DNA of 64,000 bases from Floccularia luteovirens (taxonomy: Eukaryota; Basidiomycota; Agaricomycetes; Agaricales; Squamanitaceae), in contig VSJF01000012.1 in the NCBI GenBank assembly GCA_009739215.1, positions 186,001 to 250,000 on the forward strand, given 5' to 3'. Both the position numbers and the translations under genes were made by a program. The notes beneath the pieces are model-generated. The model was not told the origin of the DNA. It did no database searches and was given only the letters and a program-made list of their open reading frames with translations. How positions within the stretch are numbered: position 1 is the first letter of the stretch; every line of letters starts with the position of its first letter. Shown here one piece after another: positions 11,654-24,739 of this stretch.

Positions 11654-14600
11654 ATGTTTTCTCCAGTATGTGTTTGTAATGTTCATTCATGTTTAACAAT
11701 TTAACCTTCTTTCAACACAGTTCGAAGTTACTGCACCACACATTATCTATGCATGTCTAGGGGGGTTTGTTGTGCTGGTGAGTTCTTTTCAAAAATATTG
11801 ACGGATGTAGAACATCGAACCTGACAACTACCTAGTTCGGCATGTTCTCATTGTTACTCCGGGAGAGGGTACGCTTCACTTTGACGACCTTTCGTACTAA
11901 TACTGATACAAATTATAGCTTTATATTGGAGAGGCATGTTGGGCGTTCCTCTTCGGCGTGATTATTGGTAAGAGCATGCTGTAATTATTTCTTACTTGGG
12001 ACTAACTTATATTCCAAGGTCCATATTGTGCCAATATTTTTAATCCTCGGTCATGGGGGAACGATTCTGATGCTATGACCAATACTATCACTCTGGAATT
12101 CACCCGCGTAGTATTGGCGATTGGCGTATTCGCTATAGGTGTGGAATTACCCAAGGCTTATATGGCCCGTCATTGGAAAAGTCTTTTCTTCCTCCTTGCA
12201 CCAGTAATGACTTGGGTGTGTTTTTCTAATATGAAATCAACGTGTTTCTCCTACTCTGGTACTCATTCTAACTATAGGGATGGTTTGTCTCTGCCGGATT
12301 GATTTACGCTTTAATCCCGAGTCTCAGCTTTTTGTCGAGTTTGGCCGTGGCAGCATGTCTCACTCCCACCGATCCTATCCTTGCAGCAGCTGTAGTTGGT
12401 GGTAAATGGGCTGATAAGCACGTTCCTGCTCATCTGCGACACCTTTTGGCTGCTGAGAGTGGTTGTAATGATGGAGCGGCTTTTCCGTTTCTGTTCATCG
12501 CACTATACCTTATCCTTGATGCACCTGATACCGGTCGCGCAATTCGTGACTGGATTTTATTACTCTGGCTCTGTAAGTCTTTTTATAACCCTCCTGCTGA
12601 CGTTATTAATACAATCAACAGATCAAGTTGTTCTTGGGATTGTCATTGGAGCTCTCATTGGATTTGGTTTCCGTCATCTCATGAAATTCTGTCAAAGACA
12701 TGATTTGATTGATAGGCATTCCTATGTTGCTCAATATGTCTCGCTTGCTATGTTAACAGTTGGAGTGACTACCCTGTTAGGGTCTGATGATCTGTTAGCT
12801 GCCTTTGCCTGTGGTACCGCTTTCGCATGGGACGGTTTTTTCAATAGGCAAACAGAAGAATCTGTTTTCAGTTCCGTGATTGATCTACTATTCAACGTGG
12901 CAGCAGTTCGTCTTTGTCGGTGCCTGGATGCCTTTTAACCAATTCCAGAATGCTGAATTGACGCTAAGTGTCTGGAGATTGATCGTCATAGCCATCCTTA
13001 TTTTCCTGTTACGGAGATTACCCATCATGATCGCTTTGTATAAATGGATACCAGACGTTAAGACATTCCGAGAAGCTGTTTTTAGTGGCCACTTCGGCCC
13101 CATTGGTATTGGTAAGTTTGATTGAGCCATTTTTAGCCTCCCCACATGTTAATATTTACACAGGTGCTGTCTTTATTTCGACCCTCGCCATTGAAGTAAT
13201 CGAAGAATCACATCATGAACATGATCCCCAGATTGAGCTTCTATCCAAAACCATTCAACCAATTGTGGCTTTCATGGTACTCTGCTCAATCACTATCCAT
13301 GGCCTGTCAATTCCCTCGGTTTCTCTTGGAAGGCGTGTACATTCCGTCTCTCGAACATGGTCACGACACACATCATTACCTGATTGGATGAATCAAGCCA
13401 GGCATGTCAGAGCAGGAGAAGACATTGTCATTAACCGAGATAGTGAGATGGAACGCGGCACTTTAGAGCCAAATGAGAAAGTTGCTGAAGACAAAAAGCG
13501 AGAGTCAAGTGTGCAAACGGCAGATAGACGAGCCAGTCTCGAAACAAAAATCGCCCGAACCCTCTTCGACTAGTTCCACATCTGATCATAAGGAAGAGAC
13601 TCCTCCTGACGGAACGGAAACATATTATGAATGGGAGGAAGCCGCATCACCGGATCATTGAACGTCGGGATAAGCCCTGGGTCTGATGTAAGAATCGTGA
13701 TTGATAGGAGTCAAGATTTACTAATAGATGCTCAATTAGATCGAGGTTACCGTTTTAAACGAGGACGGCACCGAAGAACACCAACATGGAATACAGCTGG
13801 AGAACCGAGGTTCAACAGAACTCCACAACGTTATGAAAAAGCTAAAGGATGCTGGTCATGAGATACAACTAGGACGCTGAGGTAGCTGGTCGATCCATCA
13901 AGCATGAAGTACAGACATTAGGAAGATAAGTGTCAAGGCTGACGTTTTTACGACGAGACCGCACTCGAAGGAGAGGTCAGATGAGCAGGATGATGAAGAT
14001 GGTGGCTGGGCCTCTGATGGCAGTGCGAATGAGGCCTCTACCTCGGCATTACCGCAGACAACCACGACTAGCAAAAATCCTGATTCAAGAAAAAATACAC
14101 GCTTATGGAACGAATTTGGTCGTCGAAGTGCCAAGCAACGTTCTTCTAAGCGACCGTCCACAGCACCCCCCAATCTAGATTCATCCCCCTCCAGAAACGG
14201 AACTGATGCTGACGAACCTCGTGGGCGAGATGCTTTCAACAAGCATTCCCGCCCTTCAACTGCCGGAAGCAAAACAAGTCGCAAAGAACGTCCTTCACGA
14301 CCAGGTACAGGTGACACCTCTCTAAGGAACCAACGACTTGAATATATCAGAGCACAGCATGGACCGCCAACTCGGGATGTTTCGCCATCACGTTCTGTGA
14401 GGTTTGTTGACGAGGAAGATACGCGATTCATGTCTGGAAGCCCACGTTCCCACGCGCCACAACGTTCATACAGTTCTGATGCCCTTCGCAGCGGCATAGA
14501 GACACCTCCACTAGGGGGATTATCTGTCGGTGAGGCGGAGGCAGAGGGAGAAAACGCTGCGCGTGCGAGGGTCACTTTTGACGTTCCCTCTAGTGATTGA
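11654..14600 (+). CDS. NHA1: Na+(K+)/H+ antiporter, Nha1/CPA1-type, with long acidic-basic tail
   Basis: A plasma-membrane exchanger that expels Na+ or K+ for H+. Exons begin MFSP|FEVTAPHIIYACLGG and give about twelve membrane helices. Family landmarks include GVELPKAYM, LTPTDPILAAAVVGGKWAD (the TPTDP ion-binding core), LAAESGCNDGAAFPFL, LLGSDDLLAAFACG, FNVAAFVFVGAWMPF and HFGPIGIGAVFISTLA. The tail after about residue 430 is long, hydrophilic and rich in Ser, Arg and Glu, ending TFDVPSSD, as in fungal Nha1 proteins. Two single-base insertions disturb the frame: G at 12906 inside a conserved helix (NVAA-FVFVG) and one A in a five-A run at 13546-13550. Around 13660-13960 the tail again needs frame changes, so exon limits there are uncertain. 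Confidence 0.88.
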
Positions 14601-17505
14601 AGATAGAGGTGGTGGTGGTAACGAAAAAACTTGATTGGTCTCGAGATGAGGGAATGTCCCTCGTATCTCTATCACAAGTGCTGTATTGGTGATTTGCATT
14701 TGCTAGATTTCACTTTTCTCATCTTCGATTGGTTTTGATATGCATGGATAATGAATTTAGTAGGAGGGTTGATAATCGTGATGATGATGATGGTATAGAG
14801 ATAAGGCGCGATGAACATGATGATAAACTTTCTCATGGTCAACTCTTGTATTGATATGACGGAGGCTGTAGTGAAAATTTGGAACGAGGCATCATTCTAT
14901 GTATCCCATTAGTTTGCATTAATCTCTTAGTCTTCCGTACTCTTTCCATGGTTATGAATATGAACCTATTCGTGTTTGTGGAACCATACTATTGGACCAA
15001 GTCACTAACTAATTTTTTGGTCACTCCCCCACACTACCTTGACTTTCGCCAAAAAGTACAAATCAATTCCGCCGCTAACCTGAATTGTCAGTTTCGAGTT
15101 GTTGTTCCTTGCTCCTGTGGAGTTTAAGGGACATGATTGATCTCCAATCAATCCTTAATATTAAATTCACAGTACAGAATTCACCGAGACCTACTGTGTA
15201 TACATTACGCCGTTTCCCAGTCGTTTGGTGCACCCGCAAACTGCCACGCGGAGTTTAAGTCTGAGAGTCAAAACTCACGTCAGACTATGAACCTCAATTT
15301 TGGAACTCTGCACGGTTCGTCCGGACCGAACGTCTGGGGACGAGACTACACCTTAGTTACATATAAGGGCGTAAAGAATGATAAGAATCTAATGGCTAAT
15401 GCCTTACAGTTCTATCAATTCAATTTCATACTACATATATCTATGGTATACAATGTCACGAAAAGAGCGAAATACTATAATTGGAAAAATGCACGACTTG
15501 GCACCTATGATTATGAAGAGAGAGGGGACGGGCATGCCGGTATATCTTCGAAGGCGACGATATCCTCAAAATCCCCGCGCGGAAGGTAAAAATCGTACGG
15601 GAATTCGAAAGTCTTGGGGGAAACAAACCAGAACCTGCAAGGTAAGATATTTTCAGTCATGCGAGGGAAGAAAGGGTTGTCTATGATTATGCTTACAGGT
15701 CTTCGTTGACGGGATGGCCTGCGACAGTGCAATAAAGATGTATGCGGGACCCAATTTCGAAAAGAACTTCGCCGTTGCGAATATTACAGCTGTCGTCCAC
15801 CCTAGGGCATTACCTCGCAGGTATTCGGACCTCAGCAATAATTATGCCATTTAGATTTTGAGAGTCGTCATTTCTGTCCCGAGCAATTATTGAATCCTCC
15901 TGCGTCCTGCGCGTGGGAGTTGCTTTGAAAGGTGCCGGGATTGCTAACACAATGAGTGCGTCAAAGAGGGTGAATAAAAATACGAGGTAAGATGAACATT
16001 TTGTGCATGGGAATTCAAAAAAATAGTCGAAGTAGAAGTAGGGTAATAAGTTGTGCACCATACGTTACCGACCTTTTATGAGGGGAATAATTTAGGTATG
16101 TCATTCTATACAGCCTTTATAGTTTATTTCTGGACAGAATAAGCCGAACTGGGGCATTATTTACCTTACTCGCTTGGCAAGACTTGTCGAGGTTGAGCGA
16201 CCAAAACTGTACATGCAAGTGAGACACACTTTCTGTTCATGTACCCTCACCTTTGCCCTCAAGGTCATCTGTGGACACGTTTTAGGGACCAACAATCCTT
16301 TCGTTCTCGCAGTTGCAATCCGCTGTCGAATAAATTAAGAAATTCTCGGGTGTTCAGCTCGAAAGTCATGAAAACCATATGTTTCACAGGTTGTATTTGA
16401 AAATGATATCCTTATAATGTTTAGCCATGTAGGAATATCCGGCCTTGGATCCCCGCAAAGCCATTCTCCGGGTTCATGGGCTCTGGTTACTGTGGCACCG
16501 CGCTTCGTGTTCCGCTTCGGACACTCGAACACCTCAACCTAAATATGAAGTTTCATACTGAATCGGCGATCGAGGGGACACAGCAGTGCTTTCTCGATCG
16601 ATATTTGTCAATGGCCTTTGCTTCAAACCAAATATAATAAGATGCGGAATGTGTACGTCCGCCATGTTGCTCTTTTGATGGATGATCCAAGAAAAATGTC
16701 GCAGTTCATCCTAGGGCCTGTGCTAAACAATTTCTATCTAGAAATAGCGGTTGCGGCGAAGTTTTCCGTGCTAGGAAACAAATTAAAAGGAAGTTTAAGG
16801 TATTTAAAAAAATGGGGTGTCTGTTGCTTAGAGTTACCTGAACGTGTACACATGTCTTGCAAACGAAAACTAGTTAGAACTGACAGGTTGAGTGCAAGTT
16901 CGAACTTGATGAGGTGGGTGCAATGATGCATGTGCGGAAGACATTGTGGAAAGCAATTTTGCCACAACCTGATACTTTTTTTAAGTCACACCACCATGAG
17001 GCGGCATCAAAAACCGAATAAGCCTTTTACAGTATCATTGAGATTGCGTTACTTAGGCTACCGATGTCAGACAGTCGGTAGCTATTGCTATTCCAACTCT
17101 TTGAGCGTTCATGTTCAATGAATGACCTTTAGCTAGGTGTTGACTAGGACTCAGGAGCCGGAGGCAATCGGAGGCAAAACTTGGGCCGAGCTATCGGTGT
17201 CGCATTGACCAATGTTGATGTCAGTACAGTAAAGTCGGATGAGTCAACGCTTGGTCAAAGCACTGGTCCTTTAACGCATGTCACCTTGGATGTGTATGTG
17301 CCAAGGCCAGGAGGTCCGTCCCTTATTGTTCGCTATGTACATATCCGTACTTATTGTGTGCTTTCCAACAATTAAACTTCGCACAGGAACGAATACTCAA
17401 TGGAACGGTGTCTCATATCTTTCGTTAGGGTAAATTGGTTTATCAAGCTCGCATGGCCAGGTGGAATTCATAATTTTCGACCCCCTCGCTCGTGCCCATT
17501 CCATA
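14601..17505. other. Long intergenic region, no gene supported
   Basis: About 2.9 kb. ORFs at 15137-15589 and 16618-16926 are open for 100-150 codons, but I recognise no domain and find no consistent spliced extension. No transposase or LTR signature is seen. The right end carries the promoter of the MCT-like transporter. Confidence 0.5.
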
Positions 17506-19592
17506 ATGTCTCAGGAAACCACCGCAATGTCGAGTGTCACAGACGTTCCTGCTCTTAATTTGAGCAAGAAATTTAACCGCTCGCAGGTTTCTGACCTCTC
17601 TTCTGTCGACTTCAAGTTCCACATGAACGAATTTCCTGTCATTGTACTACCACTACCACCCCAAGTCGATGTCGAAAGTCAGGATATGGACACAAAAGTG
17701 CCGGATGGTGGGCTACGAGCTTGGTCTACACTCCTTGGATCGTACGTTTGCTGTATTACTCTCGTCTGGCAGATGTTGTTCTAACGCTGTCATCAAGTTT
17801 TCTTGTTTCGTTTTGTCAAGTTGGGTACGTCAAATATACACATGTTACCTATTCTGTTGCTGAAAAAAACACGACACAGCTATACATCCTCTTTCGGTGT
17901 ATATCAGGGTCAGTGTTTTCATTCCACTGATTGCAAGTCACTTACCAAACTTGAACAGATTATTTTGTTCGAGTGTATATCACAAACCAATCACCTTCTA
18001 CTATCTCGTTAGTGAACAGCTTCAGCTTTGTTTCACTGTTCTCATATAATTTGTGCCTAGTTGGATAGGAAGCTTCAACGCGTTTCTGCTTGTTTCTGGC
18101 GGTATAATTGTTGGCAGGTTGTACGACCGCGGATATTTGTAGGTATATTCTCCCAATCATAATTCATGGTTCGAACTTATAAGAACCTCTCAGTTATGCC
18201 CTCCTCTGGGGGGGATCTTTTCTGACAATCCTTTCTCTGTTTTTGTTATCACTGGCAGAGCCAAACCATTATTACCAGGTATGCTGACAAAGTTGCACTT
18301 GAGTAACATAAACCTAATATCTCTCGTCTGCAAGATATTCCTAGCGTATGGCCTTGGCGCCGGTTTAGGCGGAGGTATCAGCTACATCCCTAGTATCGCC
18401 ATTCTTTCCCAGTACTTCTCGAAGTACAGGTCGCTATCCATGGCCGTAGTCGCTTGTGGAGCATCTCTGGGGGCCATTATACAACCAATAATTTTAAACC
18501 AAACTATTTCTCGCCTGGGATTTGGTGCAGCAGTCCGCATTAGTGCTGCTGTGGAAGCAGGGCTTCTCTTGATAGCATGTTTGCTTATGCGGACAAGAGT
18601 CAAAGTACAACCTTCTCATATCAAAACAACTGCTGTTCTCAAGAAATTGGTGCATGATGGTGTATATATGACTGCACTGGTGGCGTAAGTATCTCTATTA
18701 CTTGAAAACGTTTAGCTCCTTAACATTGTTTTCTATTTAGGATTTTCCTTTTTACGATCGGCTTTTACTTTCCTCAATTTTACTTACAATTGGATTCGAT
18801 ATCACACAACCTAAGCAAACGCTTTTCGTTCTATTCCGTTGAGTACCCAGCTTATTTAAATCGTTTGATCATAACTTAATTCAATCAATTAGTTGGTAAT
18901 TCTTAGTGCTTCAAGCATATTTGGACGCGTGCTGTCCGGATTATTTGCAAATCGCCTAGGAGTCGTTAATTTGATCACTGGTTCGACATTTTGTTTAACA
19001 GCCATTATTTTCGGCATGATTGGATTGAGCAGCACCACGAGCGTTTGTTTAATAGCTATTTTCTATGGTTTCTTTTCGGGTGTTTGTATGTCATCCATGC
19101 ACCAGATCTTCAGAATCACCTGAATAACTGACTATATTTCTTTTAGTCGTTGGTTTGCTTGGACCTCTAATTGCCTACTCTTACGGATGATATGTCAGAG
19201 TTGGGGTATGTATCTATTATGACACCCCTGGCATCTTCAGTGCTGACGATTTATATTTCTGGTAGTGTGAGGATGGGTGTTGCCTTCTGTGCTTGCGGTT
19301 GGGTCTTTCAATGGAAGCTCAAAGAGGCGAACTAACACAATAATTTCTAGGGATGGGAACGTTGATAGGTTCACCAATCTCTGGGGAACTTTTAACTAGT
19401 AAACTTATATGGTGGCGGCCAGTTGTTTTCAGTGGTGTACGTCATATTCGCCAAGTCTTTCGTTGACAGAATCAACTGATCACCATTTAATGTTAATCAC
19501 AACAATAGATGACGATGATCATGGGTTCTATCTTGTTTCTATTGATGCTGTACCTGTTACATCGCAGAAAATCGCGCAGTGCGTCAATGTAA
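17506..19592 (+). CDS. MFS transporter of the monocarboxylate porter (MCT) type
   Basis: The start is MSQETTAMSS, followed by a hydrophilic N-terminus and the family entry motif PDGGLRAWSTLLGS. Many introns of 45-65 nt splice in phase, giving FLVSFCQVGYTSSFGVYQD, ITNQSPSTISWIGSFNAFLL, FYALLWGGSFLTILSLFLL, YGLGAGLGGGISYIPS and QYFSKYRSLSMAVVACGAS. The C-terminal half reads FGRVLSGLFANRLG, GVRMGVAFCACGMGTLIGSP and ISGELLTSKLIWWRPVVFSG, ending HRRKSRSASM. This is the twelve-helix plan of fungal MCT-like permeases (TC 2.A.1.13) for monocarboxylates or similar substrates. One extra T at about 19179 interrupts GPLIAY-LTDDMSELG. Function is from family membership; the substrate is unknown. Confidence 0.85.
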
Positions 19593-20009
19593 TTGTATTA
19601 CCTCATGTAAATTATTGTTATAGTTACTGCTGTGTTACTTATATATGAGCGTAAACCTTGACTTGATGGGTAAGTTGTTCGTTTCAGATCATCCTCGTTT
19701 TCATAAACATGATATCATATACAGGTAGGATCATTCAAACAGTGAGAATACGACAATGATTGTCCTGGGAAACTGCTAAGAACCTAACAACGCTGGTAAT
19801 ATTGACTACGGACGCTTGGGACTCTGTGTTGCTATTACCCCAAACCCAACTCGGTTTAACTCAAGATAAGAGATCTTCCTAACAGAGTTTGGAATTGAGA
19901 ATTGGCAGCCAATATCTCAGTTGTACTCTACTACAAACCCAAAATATGGGTTCGCCTTATACTTTGTATAAGTCAAATTTATGTTGATTCTTTGTTGATC
20001 ATCAGGGAC
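19593..20009. other. Intergenic between convergent genes
   Basis: Shared 3' flank of the MCT-like transporter and the DcpS gene. Nothing else supported. Confidence 0.5.
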
Positions 20010-21310
20010 TCAAGTGCTGGCGTTTCGCATAGCATTAAACAAGCCATGCTGTTCACCCAGGCCATAAGTCAATGTCATGCGTTCAAAAATGCTTGGACCT
20101 TCGGCAGAATCCAACTCCAACTAGTTATACATCAGTGAAAATGATCATAACGAAGAGGTTGGAAGAACATACCAAAGAGATTATATCGTCCAATAAGTGA
20201 GCTTGACCTACCGCCATCCCCAACAAGCCATGGAAATTAGCGTTGACAATGTGAACATGGAAGTGATCTGTAAAACTGACAATGAGCTATGTCATTCATA
20301 TTAAGTTGAGAACAAAAAACTTGCAGTAACTAGGGTGGTAGTGGACATAAATCCTCAAAGAACCATTACCAAGACCCCATTTCTCAGCACAGACCTTGTA
20401 AGACTCGGTGATGATAGATTTGAGCATTGGGATATGTTTCTTGCGCAAATCTTCTGAGACTTCTGATACTACGATCCTGAGCGATAGCAATCAAATAAAG
20501 CGATGAAATAGTGGCTAGAATCCCATTTCATGTCCGGCAGTATCATGTAATCCGCTGAAGAGTACAAGATCTTCGATTGCTCAGACTTTCCTGTGAGGAT
20601 AGTCTTCAACCCTTTGTTATAAGATATTGAGTATTCAAATTACAACTAAAATTAAAAAAATATACCATCTAGTCCTGGATGGGGGAAAATCAATAATGTA
20701 TGGCTTAACGATGCTGTCATATAGTTCTGGGGTCTCATGGACAAGAATCTGATTTCTGCGTCGTATACTATTCCATTCCAAGATTAATCATTCGAAGTAG
20801 GGTTGGCACTAAGCAGTAAAAACTACCTTCGAGATAGTGTACATCTGTAGCTGGGCATATAAGATTAATCTTGACATCTTTTTCTCTGTCCTCCCCAAAC
20901 CAGCCAAATAACCAGGAGTACTGAGTGGAAAGCAAAAGATAGTAGATGGTTTATCAGTCATAAACGATGAGTAGCACAAAACAGGAACTGACGATATCGG
21001 TACTTCCATCCACCTGTACTCTTTTCACGAGCCCGTTCTCGCCAAAGAAACGCCCACTATCATTGCCATCCAGCGCCGATCTCTCAAGTCTGATAATCGC
21101 CTTTGATCGCTCACCATTTGGATTTGTAGCATCAGTAGGAAGAGTTCCAAGTATACAGATGGTATGAGTGAAAGGATCTTCATGTAAAGTCCTCTCAAAA
21201 ATGAAAGCCTTGAGGGTAGAAATGGAGATCATCGCCGCTGATATGACCAGCAGAACGTCCAGAGTTGGCCAAGAGATCGCTAAAATTTTGAAATTTGAAA
21301 GAAATCCCAT
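20010..21310 (-). CDS. DCS1: Scavenger mRNA decapping enzyme (DcpS/Dcs, HIT family)
   Basis: It hydrolyses the residual m7GpppN cap left after 3'-5' mRNA decay. Family segments in order are FERTLHEDPFTHTICILGT, SWLFGWFGEDREKDVKINLI, CPATDVHYLE, ILVHETPELYDSIVKPYI, YMILPDMKWD, SLYLIAIAQDRSIRSLR, DLRKKHIPMLKSIITESYKV and VHYHPSYYHFHVHIVNAN with the histidine triad HxHxH. The end reads MTLTYGLGEQHGLFNAM. The intron inside HPSY|YHF is of the rare GC-AG type (GCAAGT donor); using it restores the exact triad. Extra single bases are needed at about 20452, 20520 and 20608, and probably one near 20770. The first 25 residues are uncertain because an in-frame 48-nt intron may lie before AFIFERT. Confidence 0.85.
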
Positions 21311-21680
21311 CGCGTGACCTATTGCAGACGTTTAATACAATTGGTGAATGTATGTTTTTACAAATGGCCCACACAGGCTTCAGACGTCAAAGCGAGGCTT
21401 TGGTTATCCTGTTATCCTGTTAAAGCGTTCTGCATGTCCATCCTATCCAACCCAATGGCTTGAGGTTCAGGATAGCAGTACCTCTCTGTCCCACTTTTTG
21501 GACGTGGGAAAAATGTGATGGTAGCGGTAGCGGATCAAAGGAGCTCTAGTGCTCTAAGACGGGTAAAACAGGGAATGCACTCCTTGAGATGAAAGAAGGA
21601 TTGGTAAGTCTGGCTTGCATGAGTATTGAGGGTGCTAACTCATACCACATGTTGCAGCCTCGAGTTTCCTTTACTCCTCC
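21311..21680. promoter_or_regulatory. Divergent promoter region, DcpS / GFA-like gene
   Basis: Head-to-head starts flank this stretch. GTAAGT at 21604 and TTGCAG ending at 21658 bracket what may be an intron in the 5' untranslated region of the GFA-like gene, because the next ATG is at 21681. Confidence 0.4.
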
Positions 21681-22176
21681 ATGGCTTCCTCTCCCTCCCT
21701 CGATACACGCAACGGCGCATGTCTTTGCAAAAAGATCTCATATACCGTGTCAGGAAATCCTACCACATCCTTTATCTGTCATTGCGACAATTGTCGCCCC
21801 TTCAGTGGAGCTACCTTTGCTCACAACTTGATGTTCAAAAATGAGGTACGCCACCTCTTTCACTTTCTTCTCAAATCTTTATGTATTTTCATTGCAGCAA
21901 ATAAATATTGCCGACCCAGAAAGCGTTCTTCATGCCTACCATGATAGTGCAACACACAATGGGTCGACCATCCAACGAATGTTTTGCTCAAATTGTGGAT
22001 CGAGTTTATTTATAGACAACCCCAGGTTCGAAGGTTTCCGACTCGTTACCGTGGGTACTTTGAGTCGTGATGATGGGAAGGAAAGCTTAGACATATGGCC
22101 ACCTATAAATGAAGTGTTTGTTAGACGGAAACAGGACTGGGTACCAGAGTTTAGTGGCACAAAGACCGTGCATTGA
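21681..22176 (+). CDS. GFA/CENP-V fold zinc protein
   Basis: Two exons, joined at GAG|CAA by an intron at 21846-21898 (GTACGC...TTGCAG), give about 147 residues. The zinc ligands of the glutathione-dependent formaldehyde-activating (GFA)/CENP-V fold are all present: GACLCKK, CHCDNCR and CSNCGSSLF. The protein has the length and simple single-domain plan common in this family in fungi. Members bind zinc and are often annotated as S-(hydroxymethyl)glutathione synthases, but most fungal paralogues have no tested activity, so substrate and role are open. The frame is clean from start to stop. Confidence 0.88.
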
Positions 22177-22221
22177 TGTATTCTCCACAACCCAAACTAA
22201 ACAGAATATAACCTAGCACAT

Positions 22222-23125
22222 TTAGAATCCCCTCTTGGCCCTCTTTGCAAACTTTGCAGAAGATCTACGTTTCTTTGAAGCACCCTTAGCACTCCTCTTC
22301 CTCCTGGTCTGTGGTGGAACTCCCTCCCCAGCATGTTTCGCAAATATGCCCGTTCCTGGTGCTTGCCCATCAATACCAGGACAGTTTTGTGATGTAGTCC
22401 CAATGAAGACGTCGTTTCGCACAGTGTTTATCACGTCATGGCTATTTTATTTGATATTCAACCGTGAAGAAAACCAAAAGTGAACAAGTCTGGCTTACTA
22501 AAAAGTCGGGTCTGCGTCGTCCCCAGCTTCTGGTAATTCAATATCCACGTTTTCGAAAAACGTGTCCTGATCTGCTGCATCCTGGAAGTCTGGTCAGTTT
22601 GGCCGAGTTGATCTAGTATGCTAGCATACCCAGACAGGCAAGAATGGCTCTTGTGCTATTTGCAGCAAAATTAGTGATGAGGTCCTGTAACACAATCGTC
22701 CTCCGCATCTTCCCCATTGCCACTGTATGGTACAGAATTAGAATCAAGAAAGATAATGAGAAAGGTATCGAACCAGGAAATATCAACAGTCAGTCCCAGA
22801 GCTTCAGCAAGAGGAGTAACAGTGGCGACTGCTGCATAGCAAGACCCAGTAACTGGATCTGGTGTGCACGAGAGGATAAGCCCAATTCCCAAGTGTTGGA
22901 AAACCTACAAAGAATCACCAGATCAACATCAATACGTAGAATTGTGAAAAAGCAACGAACGCTCAGTAAACACTCGGTCGCTCTCTTCAGTCCAACAGGC
23001 GTAAGCCCATCCAGACCGAGCGAAGGTGTCTCTGCTTCAGAGATAACATACAAGCTGTTCCGTATCGCAGAAACACTTGGTGCTACCACAAGCAATAGTG
23101 CAGAAAACAGATTTGCTGTCTTCAT
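22222..23125 (-). CDS. Secreted phosphoglycerate-mutase-like (histidine phosphatase fold) protein
   Basis: The N-terminus MKTANLFSALLLVVAPSVSA is a clear signal peptide. Next come RNSLYVISEAETPSLGLDGL and TPVGLKRATECL, then GLILSCTPDPVTGSCYAAV, ATVTPLAEALGLTVD, DDCVT-DLITNFAANSTRAIL, FFENVDIELPEAGDDADPTF and HDVINTVRNDV. This order matches a fungal family annotated as phosphoglycerate mutase-like. The RHG motif that carries the catalytic histidine in active enzymes is replaced by ISEAETP, so the domain may be non-catalytic. The tail is strongly basic (RRKRSAKGASKKRRSSAKF). One extra base near 22684 (ACA-G-GAC) breaks the frame. Function in the secretory path or outside the cell is unknown. 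Confidence 0.7.
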
Positions 23126-24739
23126 CTTTGTATTTCTTTGAGGATGTAGGAAAGAGGAGTGTTTGTTTGTTATGGGATAGAGTTATTGGCCGTATTTATA
23201 CCTTCTTCAAGTGACATACAGAGTTGGGAATAAAAAAAATAAACGGCGGATTTACAGAACCCAAGAGAAACGACAAAGAAACCTCATGGTCTACTCTTGC
23301 TTAACCGTGAGTTTGAGTGAGAACGAAAGACACAGTATTTTGCGAAATGACAAAAGCGGGAGGTGATCATGACTTCTCCGCGGGAATCAAAAGCCCTGGA
23401 ACGAATCGCGTTCTTCCTGTCAGTATGTAGAAAGAGGTAAGCACACTCACTGAATGTGACAAAAAGGTACAAACCTTCATAAGTAGCCTATTTTTCTTAT
23501 GCGCATCAGGGTTGAATTGATAGAATGAAGGCACAGAACATACGTATCACATCATGGAAGACGGAGCGCCTGCGTCCAGATGGTTGGGTGGGGATAGAGT
23601 GGCGGGCAGGCAGCCTCTGCTACTCATATTATCTCTTGGCATTCTTTTCGAACGCGACACAACCACGACTTGCTGGGGACGGAACTTGTATCCGGATCGG
23701 CTATTTTTCGTTTGGTGCTGAGGAAGTGGTTGCTATCTGTTCCGCGTTTTCAATTGTGCGAGATCATGGATGAATTCTCCTCTCTGGATACAGTCATCCG
23801 ATAAAAATTGCGACTGCGACAGAAAGAATAATCAATCATCTCAAATTTTTCTTTCAAAAATATTCTCCGGATCCGCAAAATATCCACATACATCGATGGC
23901 CGTCCAACAACGTCTCAGCTGAGTCCTGAGACAGCGGCTGGATCAATGTGTACACGGTTCCGATGAGATCGAATTCAGAGAAAACTGTGCCTAAAAAACG
24001 ACAGTCCAAATGGTGCTCCAGGTACTGGATATATGGTAATGGTACGTTGACTATCCGTGGAGATTGTAACGTTCTCGGGATAGAATCAAAGTGTAACCGA
24101 TTTTTCTGTTGAAAATGAAAACATGAAGTTTATTATAATAGAAAGGGGTCAGGCTATACATTATATCATCATGCAAGGCTCATAAATTTATAAAATCAAT
24201 GTGCTTTAGATTGATTGTGGCCCAGCTTGACTCGTTCGACCTTTTGGTCCATCAAAATTTCTCAACTATTCAACGTCTTTTTTTTTTCAAGGCAACCAAT
24301 TCCAGATAATGCATGTAATGAATGTCCGGTCTCCTCGTCGGTCCAACCACTCGATTACTTCCAGAATTGAGATGTCGTGTCTTTCAGATTGAAAGGGAAG
24401 CATTTGGCGACAATTTCGGAATCCCTTCGTCTCCTAGCATAGTTCATGAAGACCAGATCAACCCGTTCTGTGGTAGTCACGGATCTCTACGACTTGGTGC
24501 AGTCTGCAAGATATGGAGATGGGTGCACTACCAGAGAACTCTTGCATAGATGCGTTGCTTGAAATGGAGAGAGAAGGGTTGGAGCTGTACCTGACTACAG
24601 TTTCTGGGTATGAACGTTGGTTACCTCCAGCATAGTTTGTTTTATTTCAAAGTATTATGAAAGTGGGTGCATTGGAGTAAGTAGACCCCTATATTTTAAC
24701 TCGTGCAATATTTTAAGTAAATTACAGTCGCGAAATAAT
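23126..24739. other. Intergenic, no gene supported
   Basis: About 1.6 kb with short ORFs only (for example 23525-23773 +, 24322-24549 +) that show no domain. It lies upstream of the secreted PGM-like gene and downstream of the MDR gene. Confidence 0.5.

Noticed and set aside
15137..15589. 150-codon ORF in a long intergenic stretch
   Set aside because: No recognisable motif, no signal peptide, overlapping ORFs equally long; likely chance.
20284..20322. Frameshift in the DcpS histidine triad
   Set aside because: A GC-AG intron gives the exact family sequence, so the apparent shift is a splice-site effect.
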